Shown piece after piece: positions 36,838 to 45,228 of a stretch of 64,000 nucleotides of DNA. How positions within the stretch are numbered: the stretch's first letter is position 1; each line of letters begins with the position of its first letter. A program made the position numbers and the translations under genes. The notes beneath the pieces are model-generated. The model was not told where the DNA came from, did not search any database, and saw only the letters and a program-made list of their open reading frames with translations. This stretch comes from Rhizosaccharibacter radicis (GTDB lineage: Bacteria > Pseudomonadota > Alphaproteobacteria > Acetobacterales > Acetobacteraceae): NCBI GenBank assembly GCA_024508355.1, contig JAMZEJ010000004.1, positions 372,001 to 436,000 on the forward strand, in the 5' to 3' direction.

Positions 36838-37497
36838 TTGAAACGGCCCGCGCCGGCGGCGGACGAACGGGGGATCGGAACGAGACAGGGGCATCCGGCG
36901 CCACCCCGCATGATCCGGAAGAAGGAAAAGAGCGGACTTGATTTGATCGCCCGCGTTCCGTTCAAGGTCAAGCATGAAGCCGACGGTCCTTCCCGGGTGA
37001 ACGCACCCGTCCGCCTCCCGGATTGGCCCGTCCTGGTGGCCGGGGATGTCCGGACCGCGCGGACGATGCTGGCCGTTGCCGCCCACGCGGAAGTCGAAGG
37101 CGTGCTGCTGTTGTCGCCGCCGGGGGCCGGAGCCTTCATGGGCGTGCCCTGGTGGCGGGCGATGATGGCCGTGCTCGCCGCCGGGCAGTCCGGGGTGCCG
37201 TTCGATCATGTGCTGGATTGCGGACACGACGTGGCCGCCGCCCTGGAGGCCATACGCGCCGGCCAGCGCCTGCTGGTGCTGGATCATGCCGCTGCGCAGG
37301 AAGACACGGTGCGCCGACGCGCGGAGGCGCGAAACGGCGTTTGCTTGTCCGCCCGGCCGGCAGCCTTCGACCTCGCCGTTCCCGGACGCCTGCCACCCGA
37401 TCCGGCCGGGTCCTACGCGATGAGATCGCTGGCCGCGTTTCTGTCCGGTCGACGACGCGGTGGTGTCGCGGTTGTTCCCCCGCTCCGCGGGCGCTAG
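36838..37497 (+). CDS. Hypothetical protein between zapA block and thiE
   Basis: Up to 219 residues from a TTG at 36838; an ATG at 36910 would give 195. No clear ribosome site marks either. The core (WPVLVAGDVRTARTMLAVA, VEGVLLLSPPGAGAFMGVPW, FDHVLDCGHDVAAALEAI, RLLVLDHAA) looks like an alternating alpha/beta protein, perhaps Rossmann-like. There is no catalytic motif I can name. It precedes thiE by about 75 bases on the same strand. Confidence 0.65.
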   Translation: MKRPAPAADERGIGTRQGHPAPPRMIRKKEKSGLDLIARVPFKVKHEADGPSRVNAPVRLPDWPVLVAGDVRTARTMLAVAAHAEVEGVLLLSPPGAGAFMGVPWWRAMMAVLAAGQSGVPFDHVLDCGHDVAAALEAIRAGQRLLVLDHAAAQEDTVRRRAEARNGVCLSARPAAFDLAVPGRLPPDPAGSYAMRSLAAFLSGRRRGGVAVVPPLRGR

Positions 37498-37572
37498 GAG
37501 AAATGGAAAGGCGGCGACAGCGCTGGCGCCCCGAAACTACCCCTCCTCCGACCCGAGGATCGCAGCACCGCG

Positions 37573-38208
37573 ATGGCTTCCGATGGCTGCCGGCTCTACC
37601 TGGTGACGCCTCCCACCTTCGATCCGGATGCGCTTGCCCCGCTGCTGGAGCGCGCCCTGGATGCTGGCGACGTGGCCGCCCTGCAGATCCGGCTGAAGGA
37701 TGTCGTGGACGACACGGTGCTGAGGGCCGTGGACCGCTTGCGGCCGATCACCGAGGCTCGGGATGTAGCCCTGATCCTGAACGACCGGCCCGACCTCGCG
37801 GCGCGCGCCGGCTGCGACGGTGCCCATGTGGGCGCGGAGGACATGGAGGCCGCCCGCGCGAGAACGATGCTCCGCGACAGGCAACTCGGCGTGTCCTGCT
37901 ACGACAGCCGCGATCTCGCGATGCGCGCGGGGGAAGCTGGCGCGGACTACGTGGCGTTCGGCGCCTTCTTTCCGTCCGCCAGCAAGGACACCTCGGTGCG
38001 GGCGGATCCCGGGCTGCTGCGCTGGTGGAGCGAGATGATGGAACTTCCGGTGGTGGCGATCGGCGGCATCACCCCCGGAAACTGCGCGCCGCTGGTTCAG
38101 GCCGGGGCCGATTTCCTGGCGGTAATCGGCGCGGTGTGGTCCCACCCCGAAGGTCCCGACGCCGGGGTGCGCGCCATGAACCAAGCCATCGCCGACGCCG
38201 CAAGTTGA
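37573..38208 (+). CDS. thiE: Thiamine-phosphate synthase
   Basis: 211 residues. It couples the pyrimidine and thiazole halves of thiamine phosphate. [21 protein letters not shown] (QxRxKD), [21 protein letters not shown] and [16 protein letters not shown] are family motifs; [12 protein letters not shown] binds phosphate near the end. A TPP riboswitch was looked for upstream and not seen. No other thi genes are adjacent. Confidence 0.93.
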   Translation: MASDGCRLYLVTPPTFDPDALAPLLERALDAGDVAALQIRLKDVVDDTVLRAVDRLRPITEARDVALILNDRPDLAARAGCDGAHVGAEDMEAARARTMLRDRQLGVSCYDSRDLAMRAGEAGADYVAFGAFFPSASKDTSVRADPGLLRWWSEMMELPVVAIGGITPGNCAPLVQAGADFLAVIGAVWSHPEGPDAGVRAMNQAIADAAS

Positions 38209-38355
38209 CGTCGCGGCCGTCGCGGCCGTGAACGAAACGGCCCCGTCCGGGCATCCAAGCGTGTTCGCCGGTAGCCGCCTGACGGGCCTCGCTCCCGCAC
38301 CATGATGCAGCGCCGGGGCTCCGACGGGTTCGCAATAGGCGATCCGCAAACAGTT

Positions 38356-38365
38356 GGCGATCGCC
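38356..38365. promoter_or_regulatory. Palindrome GGCGATCGCC upstream of the sigma-54 promoter
   Basis: A perfect 10-bp palindrome about 115-125 bases before the predicted transcription start of the DUF418 gene, the usual distance for a sigma-54 activator site. An A+T-rich patch (38370-38384) lies between, where IHF could bend the DNA. The activator is unknown. Confidence 0.35.
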
Positions 38366-38452
38366 GTCAACAATTTCGAAAACGATCGGCGCGGTCGTCG
38401 GCAGCGAGTGCCCGAAGCTCGCATTTCCAACGCCCGGACAAAGATTGCGCGG

Positions 38453-38468
38453 TGGCACGACCCTTGCT
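38453..38468 (+). promoter_or_regulatory. Sigma-54 (-24/-12) promoter
   Basis: TGGCACG, four bases (ACCC), TTGCT: every position of the RpoN consensus TGGCACG-N4-TTGCW is met and the GG-GC distance is exactly right. Predicted start near 38479, just before the DUF418 coding region. Transcription would require an enhancer-binding activator. Confidence 0.8.
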
Positions 38469-38496
38469 GCCCTTGCTTGTCGGACTGCCGCTCGCG

Positions 38497-39780
38497 ATGC
38501 GGCATGCCCCAACGGAAGCGGAAGCGGGCGAGGACGTGTTGTCGGAAATTCTGATTGTTTCATCCAGTACAGCACCCGCCACGGTCACCAGCCCGGTTTC
38601 CGGCTCCGAGCGGTTGCAGGTCATCGACGTGATCCGCGGCTTCGCCCTGTTCGGCGTGATCTGGATGAACCTGTTCGTGACCACTCGGGCCTTCATGCCG
38701 CGCGCGGTCCAGGCCGCCCTGCCCACGGCGCCGCTGGACCGGATTGTCGGCTTCCTCGGCGAGTGGCTCGTCGAGGGGAAAGCCCAGTGCCTTTTCGGGG
38801 TGTTGTTCGGCGTGGGCTTCGCGCTGTTCACCGACCGCGTGCTGCGACGAGGCGGAGACGCGGGACGCATCTACCGCCGGAGGCTGGGCTTCCTTCTGCT
38901 GCTCGGGCTGCTCCAGCTCTTCTTCCTGTGGTTCGGCGACATCCTCCACGACTATGCGGCACTGGGCTTCCTCCTGCCCCTCGTCCGACGCTGGTCCGGT
39001 CGCGCGCTTCTCGCCACCGGCCTGCTGCTGCTGCTCGGGTCGGAGTTTCTCGCCGACCAGCTCGCCGGGCCTCTGGTTTGGCTCGATCCCGGCCTTCCGG
39101 CGCCGGTGTCGGTGCAGACCTCTCACGGTGCGTTCTGGAACGCGCTGTCGGACGGCGATTACCGGTCGATGGTCACGACGGGGTTCCAGCGCGTGCTGCG
39201 CAACTACGGACGGGTCGACTCCGTGATCTCGACCTGGGGACCGATCGCCGGGCAGTTCCTGATCGGCGCCTGGATCTATCGGCAGGGCTGGCTTCAGAAG
39301 CCGGCCGCGCACGAGGCCGCCACCCGCCGGGCGGTGTCGCTCCTGCTCCCGTCGGGCCTCGCGCTGTCCCTGGCGGCGATCCTCGCCCGACAGGCGGCGC
39401 ATGGCGCCGTCGCCGAAACACTGGCCGGCCTTTTGAACACGATCGCCACCCCATGGCTCGCCGCGGGATACGGCGCCCTCCTGGCGATCCTGTGCGGAGC
39501 GCGGCCCAATGGCTGGGCGGTGCGAGGCATCGCGGCATTCGGCCGCATGGCCCTCACGAACTACGTGAGCCAGAGCCTGTTCTACCTGCTGGTGTTCGAC
39601 GGGTTCGGGCTCGGCCTGGTCCGCCGTAGCGGCGCCACCGCCGACCTGGCGATGGCTTGTGGGCTGTTCGCGGTCCAGGTGGCGGTCAGCCTCTGGTGGC
39701 TGCGCCACTTCCGGTTCGGGGCGCTGGAATGGGTATGGCGGTCGGCGACCTACGGACGCTGGCAGCCCTTCCGCGCGTGA
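38497..39780 (+). CDS. DUF418 (YeiB-like) membrane protein
   Basis: 427 residues from the ATG at 38497; GTG 38536 or TTG 38539, behind GGCGAGG, are alternatives since the conserved part begins at SERLQVIDVIRGFALFGV. About ten hydrophobic helices. DVIRGFALFGVIWMN and AFGRMALTNYVSQSLFY match the DUF418 family of acyltransferase-3-like membrane proteins of unknown function. A consensus sigma-54 promoter stands immediately upstream, so expression is probably switched by an environmental signal. Confidence 0.85.
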   Translation: MRHAPTEAEAGEDVLSEILIVSSSTAPATVTSPVSGSERLQVIDVIRGFALFGVIWMNLFVTTRAFMPRAVQAALPTAPLDRIVGFLGEWLVEGKAQCLFGVLFGVGFALFTDRVLRRGGDAGRIYRRRLGFLLLLGLLQLFFLWFGDILHDYAALGFLLPLVRRWSGRALLATGLLLLLGSEFLADQLAGPLVWLDPGLPAPVSVQTSHGAFWNALSDGDYRSMVTTGFQRVLRNYGRVDSVISTWGPIAGQFLIGAWIYRQGWLQKPAAHEAATRRAVSLLLPSGLALSLAAILARQAAHGAVAETLAGLLNTIATPWLAAGYGALLAILCGARPNGWAVRGIAAFGRMALTNYVSQSLFYLLVFDGFGLGLVRRSGATADLAMACGLFAVQVAVSLWWLRHFRFGALEWVWRSATYGRWQPFRA

Positions 39781-39868
39781 AGGAGGGGGGTGGTCCTCCG
39801 TCGCCCGCACCCCGTCGCCACCGCCCGAGGATCGAAAGGGCAGCCCGGACCCTGGCCGTCGCGATCAA

Positions 39869-39889
39869 CCCCGGCCGGCGGGGCCGGGG
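39869..39889. repeat. GC-rich hairpin between convergent genes
   Basis: CCCCGGCC / GGCCGGGG with a 5-base loop lies between the DUF418 gene and the convergent fasciclin gene. There is no T run on either side; it may be a weak bidirectional terminator. Confidence 0.35.
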
Positions 39890-39912
39890 CAGGTCCTTCA
39901 GGGAGATTTCCG

Positions 39913-40590
39913 TCAGCGGAAGGCGGGTGCCGGGCGGCTGGCCACCGGCGTGACGGGCGCTTGTCCAGGGAGCAGCAGCGACTGGGTCGCGAACAGAACC
40001 CCGTTGGATTGCGGCATGTCGGAAAGCCACAAGCGGCTCTGGTTTCCCCGGCGGTCGCTCAGCAGCAGTTCTCCGGTGCGCGGGTCGGTCGACACACCCA
40101 GCACATCGCCGCTCAGCGTCCGCAGACCGATCGGGCCCCCTTGCTTCGCGATCATCTGCCGCAGTGTCCCGGTGGTGTAGCGGCCCGGCACCACGGTGAA
40201 GGCGAGCACCCGGCGCAGCGCGTCCAGATTGCCGGGCGCCATCAGCTGTCCGCGATAGAAGGTCTGCTCCGCCTCCAGGGGCGGATTGGGCACCGCGAAC
40301 ACGGTGTAGGGCCCCGGGCGTTGAAGCTCGTCCAGCACGCCGGTGGCCCGCATCGCCGCCGCATAGTCGGCCAGCTGGAGCGACGACAGGATGCTCTCGT
40401 TCAGGGGCCGGTCGCGGAACAAGGGCGCGCGATCGAACACGTAGGTGTCCGTGCTGGCCCGCACGAAGAAGGGGTCCTGACGCGCCGTGCTTTCGCACCC
40501 GGCAAGCACGGGAGCGAACAGCCCTAGCGAAGACGCCGCGAGAAGTCCGCGCATGACGCGACCGCGCCTCGTCCGACGTTCACCCAGCAT
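39913..40590 (-). CDS. Fasciclin-domain lipoprotein
   Basis: 225 residues from the ATG at 40590, which has GGGAGG 7 bases upstream. A basic N-terminus and hydrophobic stretch end in LAGC (Cys32), so it is a likely lipoprotein. The rest is one FAS1 domain: PGPYTVFAVPNPPLEA, DALRRVLAFTVVPGRYT and NGVLFATQSLLLPG. FAS1 proteins act in adhesion or matrix contact. It follows the Gly/Trp-rich lipoprotein gene by 93 bases on the same strand. Confidence 0.88.
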   Translation of the reverse strand: MLGERRTRRGRVMRGLLAASSLGLFAPVLAGCESTARQDPFFVRASTDTYVFDRAPLFRDRPLNESILSSLQLADYAAAMRATGVLDELQRPGPYTVFAVPNPPLEAEQTFYRGQLMAPGNLDALRRVLAFTVVPGRYTTGTLRQMIAKQGGPIGLRTLSGDVLGVSTDPRTGELLLSDRRGNQSRLWLSDMPQSNGVLFATQSLLLPGQAPVTPVASRPAPAFR

Positions 40591-40683
40591 CCGATGCCCT
40601 CCCGTAACGCTTCCACAACGCCTTATCGGTCGGAAAGCTCCGCGGCAAGCGTGCGGGAGGACGAGCGGCTCAGGCCGGCGGCA

Positions 40684-41100
40684 TCAACAGCCGTCGCCGC
40701 GCATGGTCCAGCCGGACACCTTGCTGTTGTTGACCTCGAAGGTCGTCTGGCAGCTCGACGAGTAATAGGACGGGGGGATGCCGCCGCCCCAGCCGCCATA
40801 GGGCCCGAAGCCGCCATAGCCACCCCAGCCGCCTCCCCAGCCGCCCCAGCCACCGCCGCCCCATCCCCAGCCCCAGCCGGGCGTACCGGGGGAATAGGAG
40901 GAATAATTGTCGATATAGGCGAGGAAGGTACGGTTCTGGGCGGTGAAGGTGCGGGTGGGCACGCCGAAGGTGCGGACGACGTCCACCTCGGAGCGGCCGA
41001 TCATCGAGTCCAGCACCCGGCGTTGTTCAACGCTCGGCACCTCGCAGCCCGCCAAAACCAGCACGGCCGAAACAGCCGCGATCTTGTTCACAGTCTTCAT
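40684..41100 (-). CDS. Gly/Trp-rich lipoprotein with BamE/OmlA-like frame
   Basis: 138 residues. Signal peptide ending in LAGC (Cys19). VLDSMIGRSEVDVVRTFGVP and the late CQTTFEVNNSKVSGW resemble the helical and strand parts of SmpA/OmlA (BamE) lipoproteins. Between them, residues 76-104 are nearly all glycine and aromatics, with seven tryptophans (GWGWGWGGGGW). Cys117 and the terminal Cys138 may pair. Probably outer-membrane, facing the periplasm; role unknown. Confidence 0.75.
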   Translation of the reverse strand: MKTVNKIAAVSAVLVLAGCEVPSVEQRRVLDSMIGRSEVDVVRTFGVPTRTFTAQNRTFLAYIDNYSSYSPGTPGWGWGWGGGGWGGWGGGWGGYGGFGPYGGWGGGIPPSYYSSSCQTTFEVNNSKVSGWTMRGDGC

Positions 41101-41274
41101 GAAACTCGCACCTGGGCGTCCCGCGGACGCAAACGGGGTAGGCTCTACCTAGTGCCTATAACGTTGGAACATGCGGGCAGGATGAGGCGAACAGCAAAAG
41201 GTTACAAAAGACCTGCCGCGTTGCCGCCCGCGACCGGACGTTCGGCGGCCGAAACGCTCCCGCGCAGGCCCCCC

Positions 41275-42285
41275 TCAATGATCCGACAGCCACATCACGT
41301 CCGCAACGGCGCCCGCCCCGGCGGCCAGCATCGCCAGCCGATCGAAGCCGACGGCGATCCCGGCACAAGGCGGTAGCCGCGACAGCGCTTCGAGCAGCGC
41401 CTCGTCCATCGGCCAGTCCATGGCGCCCGCCCCGGACACCGGCAACGACGCCCGCCGCGCCCGGTCGGCGTCGAACCGCCGGCGTTGCTCCGCCGGGTCG
41501 GTGAGCTCGTCGAAGGCGTTGGCGAGCTCCATGCCGGCCACGAACAGCTCGAACCGCAGCGCCACCCGGTCGTCCGTCGGATCCCGCCTGGCCAGCGCCG
41601 CCTGCGCCGCCGGCCAGTGGGTGAGGAAGCACGGCCGATCGCGCCCGATGCGCGGCTCCACCCGCTCCAGCAGCAGCCGGAAGAACAGATCCTCCCAATC
41701 CTCGCCCTCGCGAAGGGTGGTGCCAGCCTGGGCGGCCAGCGCCGGTGCATCGCCGGCCGTGCCGAGCAGGTCGGCTCCGACATGGCGGCGAAACGCATCC
41801 GCCATGGCGAGCCGTTCGAACGGGCCGTCGAGCCGCGTCTCGACCCCTCGACAGCGCACGACAGGCGGCAGCACCCGCTGAAACAAGGCTTCGGTCTCGT
41901 CCATCAGCGCATCGAGATCGGCACCGGGGCGATACCATTCCAGCATGGTGAACTCCGGCGCGTGCAGCGCGCCCGCCTCGCCGTTCCGCCATACCCGCGC
42001 GAACTGGAACACGGGCAGCCCGGTCTCCGCGACGATGCGTTTCATGGCGAATTCCGGGCTGGTGTGCAGCCACAATGGCTGCAGCCCGCCGTCGGCGCTT
42101 TCCAGCGTCGTGCGGAAGGCGCGCAGATGCACCTCCTCGCCCGGGGTGGCCACGGCATAGGGGGTTTCCACCTCGATCATGCCGCGTGCTTCGAGAAACG
42201 CGCGGGTCGCCCGCATCAGCAGCCCGCGCCGGCGCAGGAACGGCAGGCGGTCCGGCAGGGGCGAGGCAAGACGGGTCGGCGACAT
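41275..42285 (-). CDS. epmA: EF-P--(R)-beta-lysine ligase
   Basis: 336 residues, a lysyl-tRNA synthetase catalytic core without the anticodon-binding domain. Class II motifs are visible: FQFARVWRNGEAGALHAPEF (motif 2) and GIAVGFDRLAMLAAG (motif 3). EpmA activates beta-lysine and attaches it to a lysine of EF-P. The start at 42285 places the core at the usual point. It is divergent from epmB, with efp next after epmB, giving a self-contained modification cluster. Confidence 0.93.
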   Translation of the reverse strand: MSPTRLASPLPDRLPFLRRRGLLMRATRAFLEARGMIEVETPYAVATPGEEVHLRAFRTTLESADGGLQPLWLHTSPEFAMKRIVAETGLPVFQFARVWRNGEAGALHAPEFTMLEWYRPGADLDALMDETEALFQRVLPPVVRCRGVETRLDGPFERLAMADAFRRHVGADLLGTAGDAPALAAQAGTTLREGEDWEDLFFRLLLERVEPRIGRDRPCFLTHWPAAQAALARRDPTDDRVALRFELFVAGMELANAFDELTDPAEQRRRFDADRARRASLPVSGAGAMDWPMDEALLEALSRLPPCAGIAVGFDRLAMLAAGAGAVADVMWLSDH

Positions 42286-42388
42286 GTTGAAGCGATCCTG
42301 GCACGGGAAGCGGCCCCGTGGTCGCTGCGGAGGCCACGGGCGGGGCCGGCGGTTGCTTCGCCGCCCGGCCCCGCGATAGAGCCGCCGC

Positions 42389-43582
42389 ATGGATGGAAGC
42401 AACCGGCCACCACCACCTGCGGACATCCGCAACCGCCCGGGCGCCGCCCTCATGACGGGCGGCGACGGCGCCGTGGCCTCGCCCGATGCTGGTTCCGCTG
42501 CCGCGACCGACGCCCCCGCCGCGCGGCCCCGTCCCCTTCCCTCGCGCACCCTGCGCGACGTCGGCTCGCTGGTATCGTCCGGGCTGATCGATCCGACCCG
42601 GCGCGACGCGCTGACGGCGGTGGCGGAACGCTACGCCACCGCGGTGCCGCCCGCCTTCGCCGCCCTGATCCGGGAGGGCGACGATCCGATCGGACGGCAG
42701 GTGCTCCCGCACGAGGACGAGCTGGTCGTGGCCCCGCACGAGCTGTCCGACCCGATCGGCGACGACCGGCTGTCCCCGGTCCCGGGTGTGGTGCACCGCT
42801 ATCCGGATCGCGCCCTGTTAAAGCCCCTGCTCGTGTGCCCGCTTTACTGCCGGTTCTGTTTCCGGCGCGAGCATGTGGGACCGGACGGGGGCGTGCTGGA
42901 CGAGGCGGCGCTGGAACGGGCGCTCGACTGGTTCCGCACCCACCGGGAAGTGGGCGAGGCGATCCTCACTGGTGGCGACCCGCTGATGCTGTCGCCCCGC
43001 CGCCTGCGGCACATCGTGACCGCGCTGGGCGAGATGCCGCACATCCACACCATCCGTGTCCATACCCGGGTTCCGGTGGCCGATCCCTCGCGGCTGGACG
43101 ACGCGATGGCCGACGCGCTGGAAACCGAGAAGGCGATGTGGGTGGTGCTGCACGCCAACCATGCCGACGAGCTGACCCCGGACGCCGTCGCTGCGGTGCG
43201 GCGGCTGCAGCGGCGGGCGATCCCGGTGCTGGGCCAGAGCGTGCTCCTGCGCGGGGTCAACGACCGCGAGGACGCGATGGAAGCGCTGCTGCGCGCCATG
43301 GTCCGGGCGCGCATCCGCCCCTATTATCTGCATCAGCTCGACCCGGCGCCCGGCACCGCCCGCTTCCATGTGCCGGTGGCCGAAGGCCGGGCGCTGTTGC
43401 GGCGGCTGCGGGGCCGGGTGACCGGCCTGGCCTGGCCGACCTACGTGGTGGACATCCCCGGCGGACATGGCAAGGTGCCGCTCGGACCCGACTATCTGGA
43501 CACGGGGAACGGAACGGCGGTGTCGGTGCGCGACCCCGCCGGGCGTTCGCACGTCCTTGCGGCGGAGGAAGCGGAGGGCTAG
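42389..43582 (+). CDS. epmB: Lysine 2,3-aminomutase-like EF-P modification enzyme
   Basis: 397 residues from the ATG at 42389; the first ~50 are low complexity, and a start at 42452 is possible. Radical SAM protein with CPLYCRFCFRREH (Cys150, Cys154, Cys157), AILTGGDPLMLS and LHQLDPAPGTARFHV. EpmB isomerises L-lysine to beta-lysine, the substrate of EpmA. It lies 44 bases before efp and diverges from epmA. Confidence 0.93.
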   Translation: MDGSNRPPPPADIRNRPGAALMTGGDGAVASPDAGSAAATDAPAARPRPLPSRTLRDVGSLVSSGLIDPTRRDALTAVAERYATAVPPAFAALIREGDDPIGRQVLPHEDELVVAPHELSDPIGDDRLSPVPGVVHRYPDRALLKPLLVCPLYCRFCFRREHVGPDGGVLDEAALERALDWFRTHREVGEAILTGGDPLMLSPRRLRHIVTALGEMPHIHTIRVHTRVPVADPSRLDDAMADALETEKAMWVVLHANHADELTPDAVAAVRRLQRRAIPVLGQSVLLRGVNDREDAMEALLRAMVRARIRPYYLHQLDPAPGTARFHVPVAEGRALLRRLRGRVTGLAWPTYVVDIPGGHGKVPLGPDYLDTGNGTAVSVRDPAGRSHVLAAEEAEG

Positions 43583-43626
43583 AAGCCCGCTTCCTTATCC
43601 ATCGGTTTTTGGCGGGTTTCTGGACG

Positions 43627-44193
43627 ATGAAGCAGCAGGCGAACCTCATCCGTGCCGGTCAGGTCATCGAGCACGACGGTCGTCGCTGGACGGTCCTGAA
43701 GCAGCAGATCATCACCCCGGGCAAGGGGGGCGCCTTCATCCAGGTGGAGATGCGCGACCTCAAGACCGGCAACAAGACCAACGAGCGCTGGCGCACCGCC
43801 GATACCGTCGAGCGGCTGATGACCGAGGAAAAGGAGTACACCTACTCCTACACCGACGGCGACAACCTCGTGCTGATGGACCCGGAAACCTTCGAGCAGG
43901 CCATGATCCCCGCGGCGATCCTGGGCGAGGCAGTGGCGTTCCTCCAGGACAACATGACGGTGAACGTGAAGCTGGTGGAAGGCGACCCGGTGGCGATGGA
44001 GCTGCCCGCGCACGTCACGCTCGAGATCGTGGAAGCCGATCCGGTGGTGAAGGGCCAGACCGCGTCCTCCTCCTACAAGCCAGCGAAGCTCAGCAACGGC
44101 GTGAAGACCATGGTACCCCCCTTCATCGAGGCGGGCGAGCGCATCGTGGTCCGTACCGAGGACGCGTCCTACGTCGAGCGCGCCAAGAACTGA
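43627..44193 (+). CDS. efp: Elongation factor P
   Basis: 188 residues. EF-P relieves ribosome stalling at polyproline. The modified loop IITPGKGGAFIQV carries Lys33, corresponding to Lys34 of E. coli, the beta-lysylation site; EDASYVERAKN ends the protein with the EF-P C-terminal signature. The presence of Lys together with epmA and epmB nearby fits the beta-lysine route rather than rhamnosylation. Long upstream open frame is not part of the gene. Confidence 0.97.
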   Translation: MKQQANLIRAGQVIEHDGRRWTVLKQQIITPGKGGAFIQVEMRDLKTGNKTNERWRTADTVERLMTEEKEYTYSYTDGDNLVLMDPETFEQAMIPAAILGEAVAFLQDNMTVNVKLVEGDPVAMELPAHVTLEIVEADPVVKGQTASSSYKPAKLSNGVKTMVPPFIEAGERIVVRTEDASYVERAKN

Positions 44194-44324
44194 TCCCGCG
44201 TCGGACCGCCCTTCCCGCCGATCCCGGCCGGCGGCGGCGGTCCCCTTGTCATGGATGAGCCTTCCCGCCTGCATGGAGCCGTCAGGTCCGCGGCGGGACG
44301 CTCCAGCGCCCGGAACCCCGCCCG

Positions 44325-45155
44325 ATGGCACAACGCCTCTCCGCCCACATGACGGTGATGCAGAACGCCGCCGCCAAGGCCGCCAAGCGCCTGCTGCGCG
44401 ACTTCAACGAGGTCGAACAGCTGCAGGTGAGCATCAAGGGTCCGGGCGACTTCGTCAGCCAGGCCGATCTGCGGGCGGAGAACACCATCCGCGAGGAGCT
44501 GGCCCGGGCACGCCCAGGCTACGCGTTCCTGATGGAAGAATCCGGCACCTCGGGGGCAGAGAACTGGAGCTGGCGATGGGTGGTGGACCCGCTGGACGGC
44601 ACCACCAACTTCCTGCACGGCATCCCCCACTGGTCCATCAGCATCGGCTTGCAGCGCCGCATGCCCGACGGCAGCGTGGAGATGGCGGCGGCCATGGTCT
44701 ACAACCCGGCCGGCAACGAGATGTTCTGGGCCGAGAAGGGCGTGGGGGCATTCCTGAACGAGCGGCGGCTGCGGGTGTCGGCCCGGCGCGAGATGATCGA
44801 CGCGTTGCTGGCCACCGGCATTCCGTTCGCGTCCGTGCCCGCCCAGCGCCGGCTGCCCTTCGCCCGATCGCTCGGCGCCCTGATGCCGCAGGTGGCCGGC
44901 ATCCGTCGCTTCGGCTCGGCGGCGCTCGATCTCGCCTGGACCGCCGCCGGCCGCTACGATGGGTTCTGGGAGATCGGACTGAAGCCATGGGACTGCGCCG
45001 CGGGCGTGCTGCTGGTGCGCGAGGCCGGCGGCTACGCCACCGACCAGGACGGCAACGAGGCCCAGGCGATGGACGCCATCAACACGGTGGTGGCGGGCAA
45101 CACCTATCTCCAGCCCAAGCTGCGCGAGATCGTCCAGAACAGTCTGGCGGGCTAG
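44325..45155 (+). CDS. suhB: Inositol monophosphatase family protein (SuhB-like)
   Basis: 276 residues. Motifs: FLMEESGTSG (metal Glu), WVVDPLDGTTNFLHGIPHW and KPWDCAAGVLLVREAGG. SuhB-type proteins hydrolyse inositol phosphates and in E. coli also assist ribosomal RNA antitermination. It lies 130 bases after efp on the same strand and may be cotranscribed with it. Confidence 0.93.
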   Translation: MAQRLSAHMTVMQNAAAKAAKRLLRDFNEVEQLQVSIKGPGDFVSQADLRAENTIREELARARPGYAFLMEESGTSGAENWSWRWVVDPLDGTTNFLHGIPHWSISIGLQRRMPDGSVEMAAAMVYNPAGNEMFWAEKGVGAFLNERRLRVSARREMIDALLATGIPFASVPAQRRLPFARSLGALMPQVAGIRRFGSAALDLAWTAAGRYDGFWEIGLKPWDCAAGVLLVREAGGYATDQDGNEAQAMDAINTVVAGNTYLQPKLREIVQNSLAG

Positions 45156-45228
45156 AACTTTCCATCCTGCGCCGACGTTCAAGCCCGCCTGTTGAGCGTG
45201 ACCCGGGGCTCGTCTAGGGTCCCGCGCG

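Noticed and set aside
37498-37572. Search for a TPP riboswitch before thiE
   Set aside because: The conserved CTGAGA and ACCTGATC-like elements of the THI box are absent, and the gap is too short.
38211-38230. Short tandem repeat of CGTCGCGGC after thiE
   Set aside because: Only two 9-base copies in GC-rich sequence; likely chance or slippage, with no sign of function.
41485-44193. A 900-codon open frame ending as EF-P
   Set aside because: Only the last 188 residues match a family. The upstream part is antisense to epmA and out of frame over epmB; EF-P has its own ATG at 43627.
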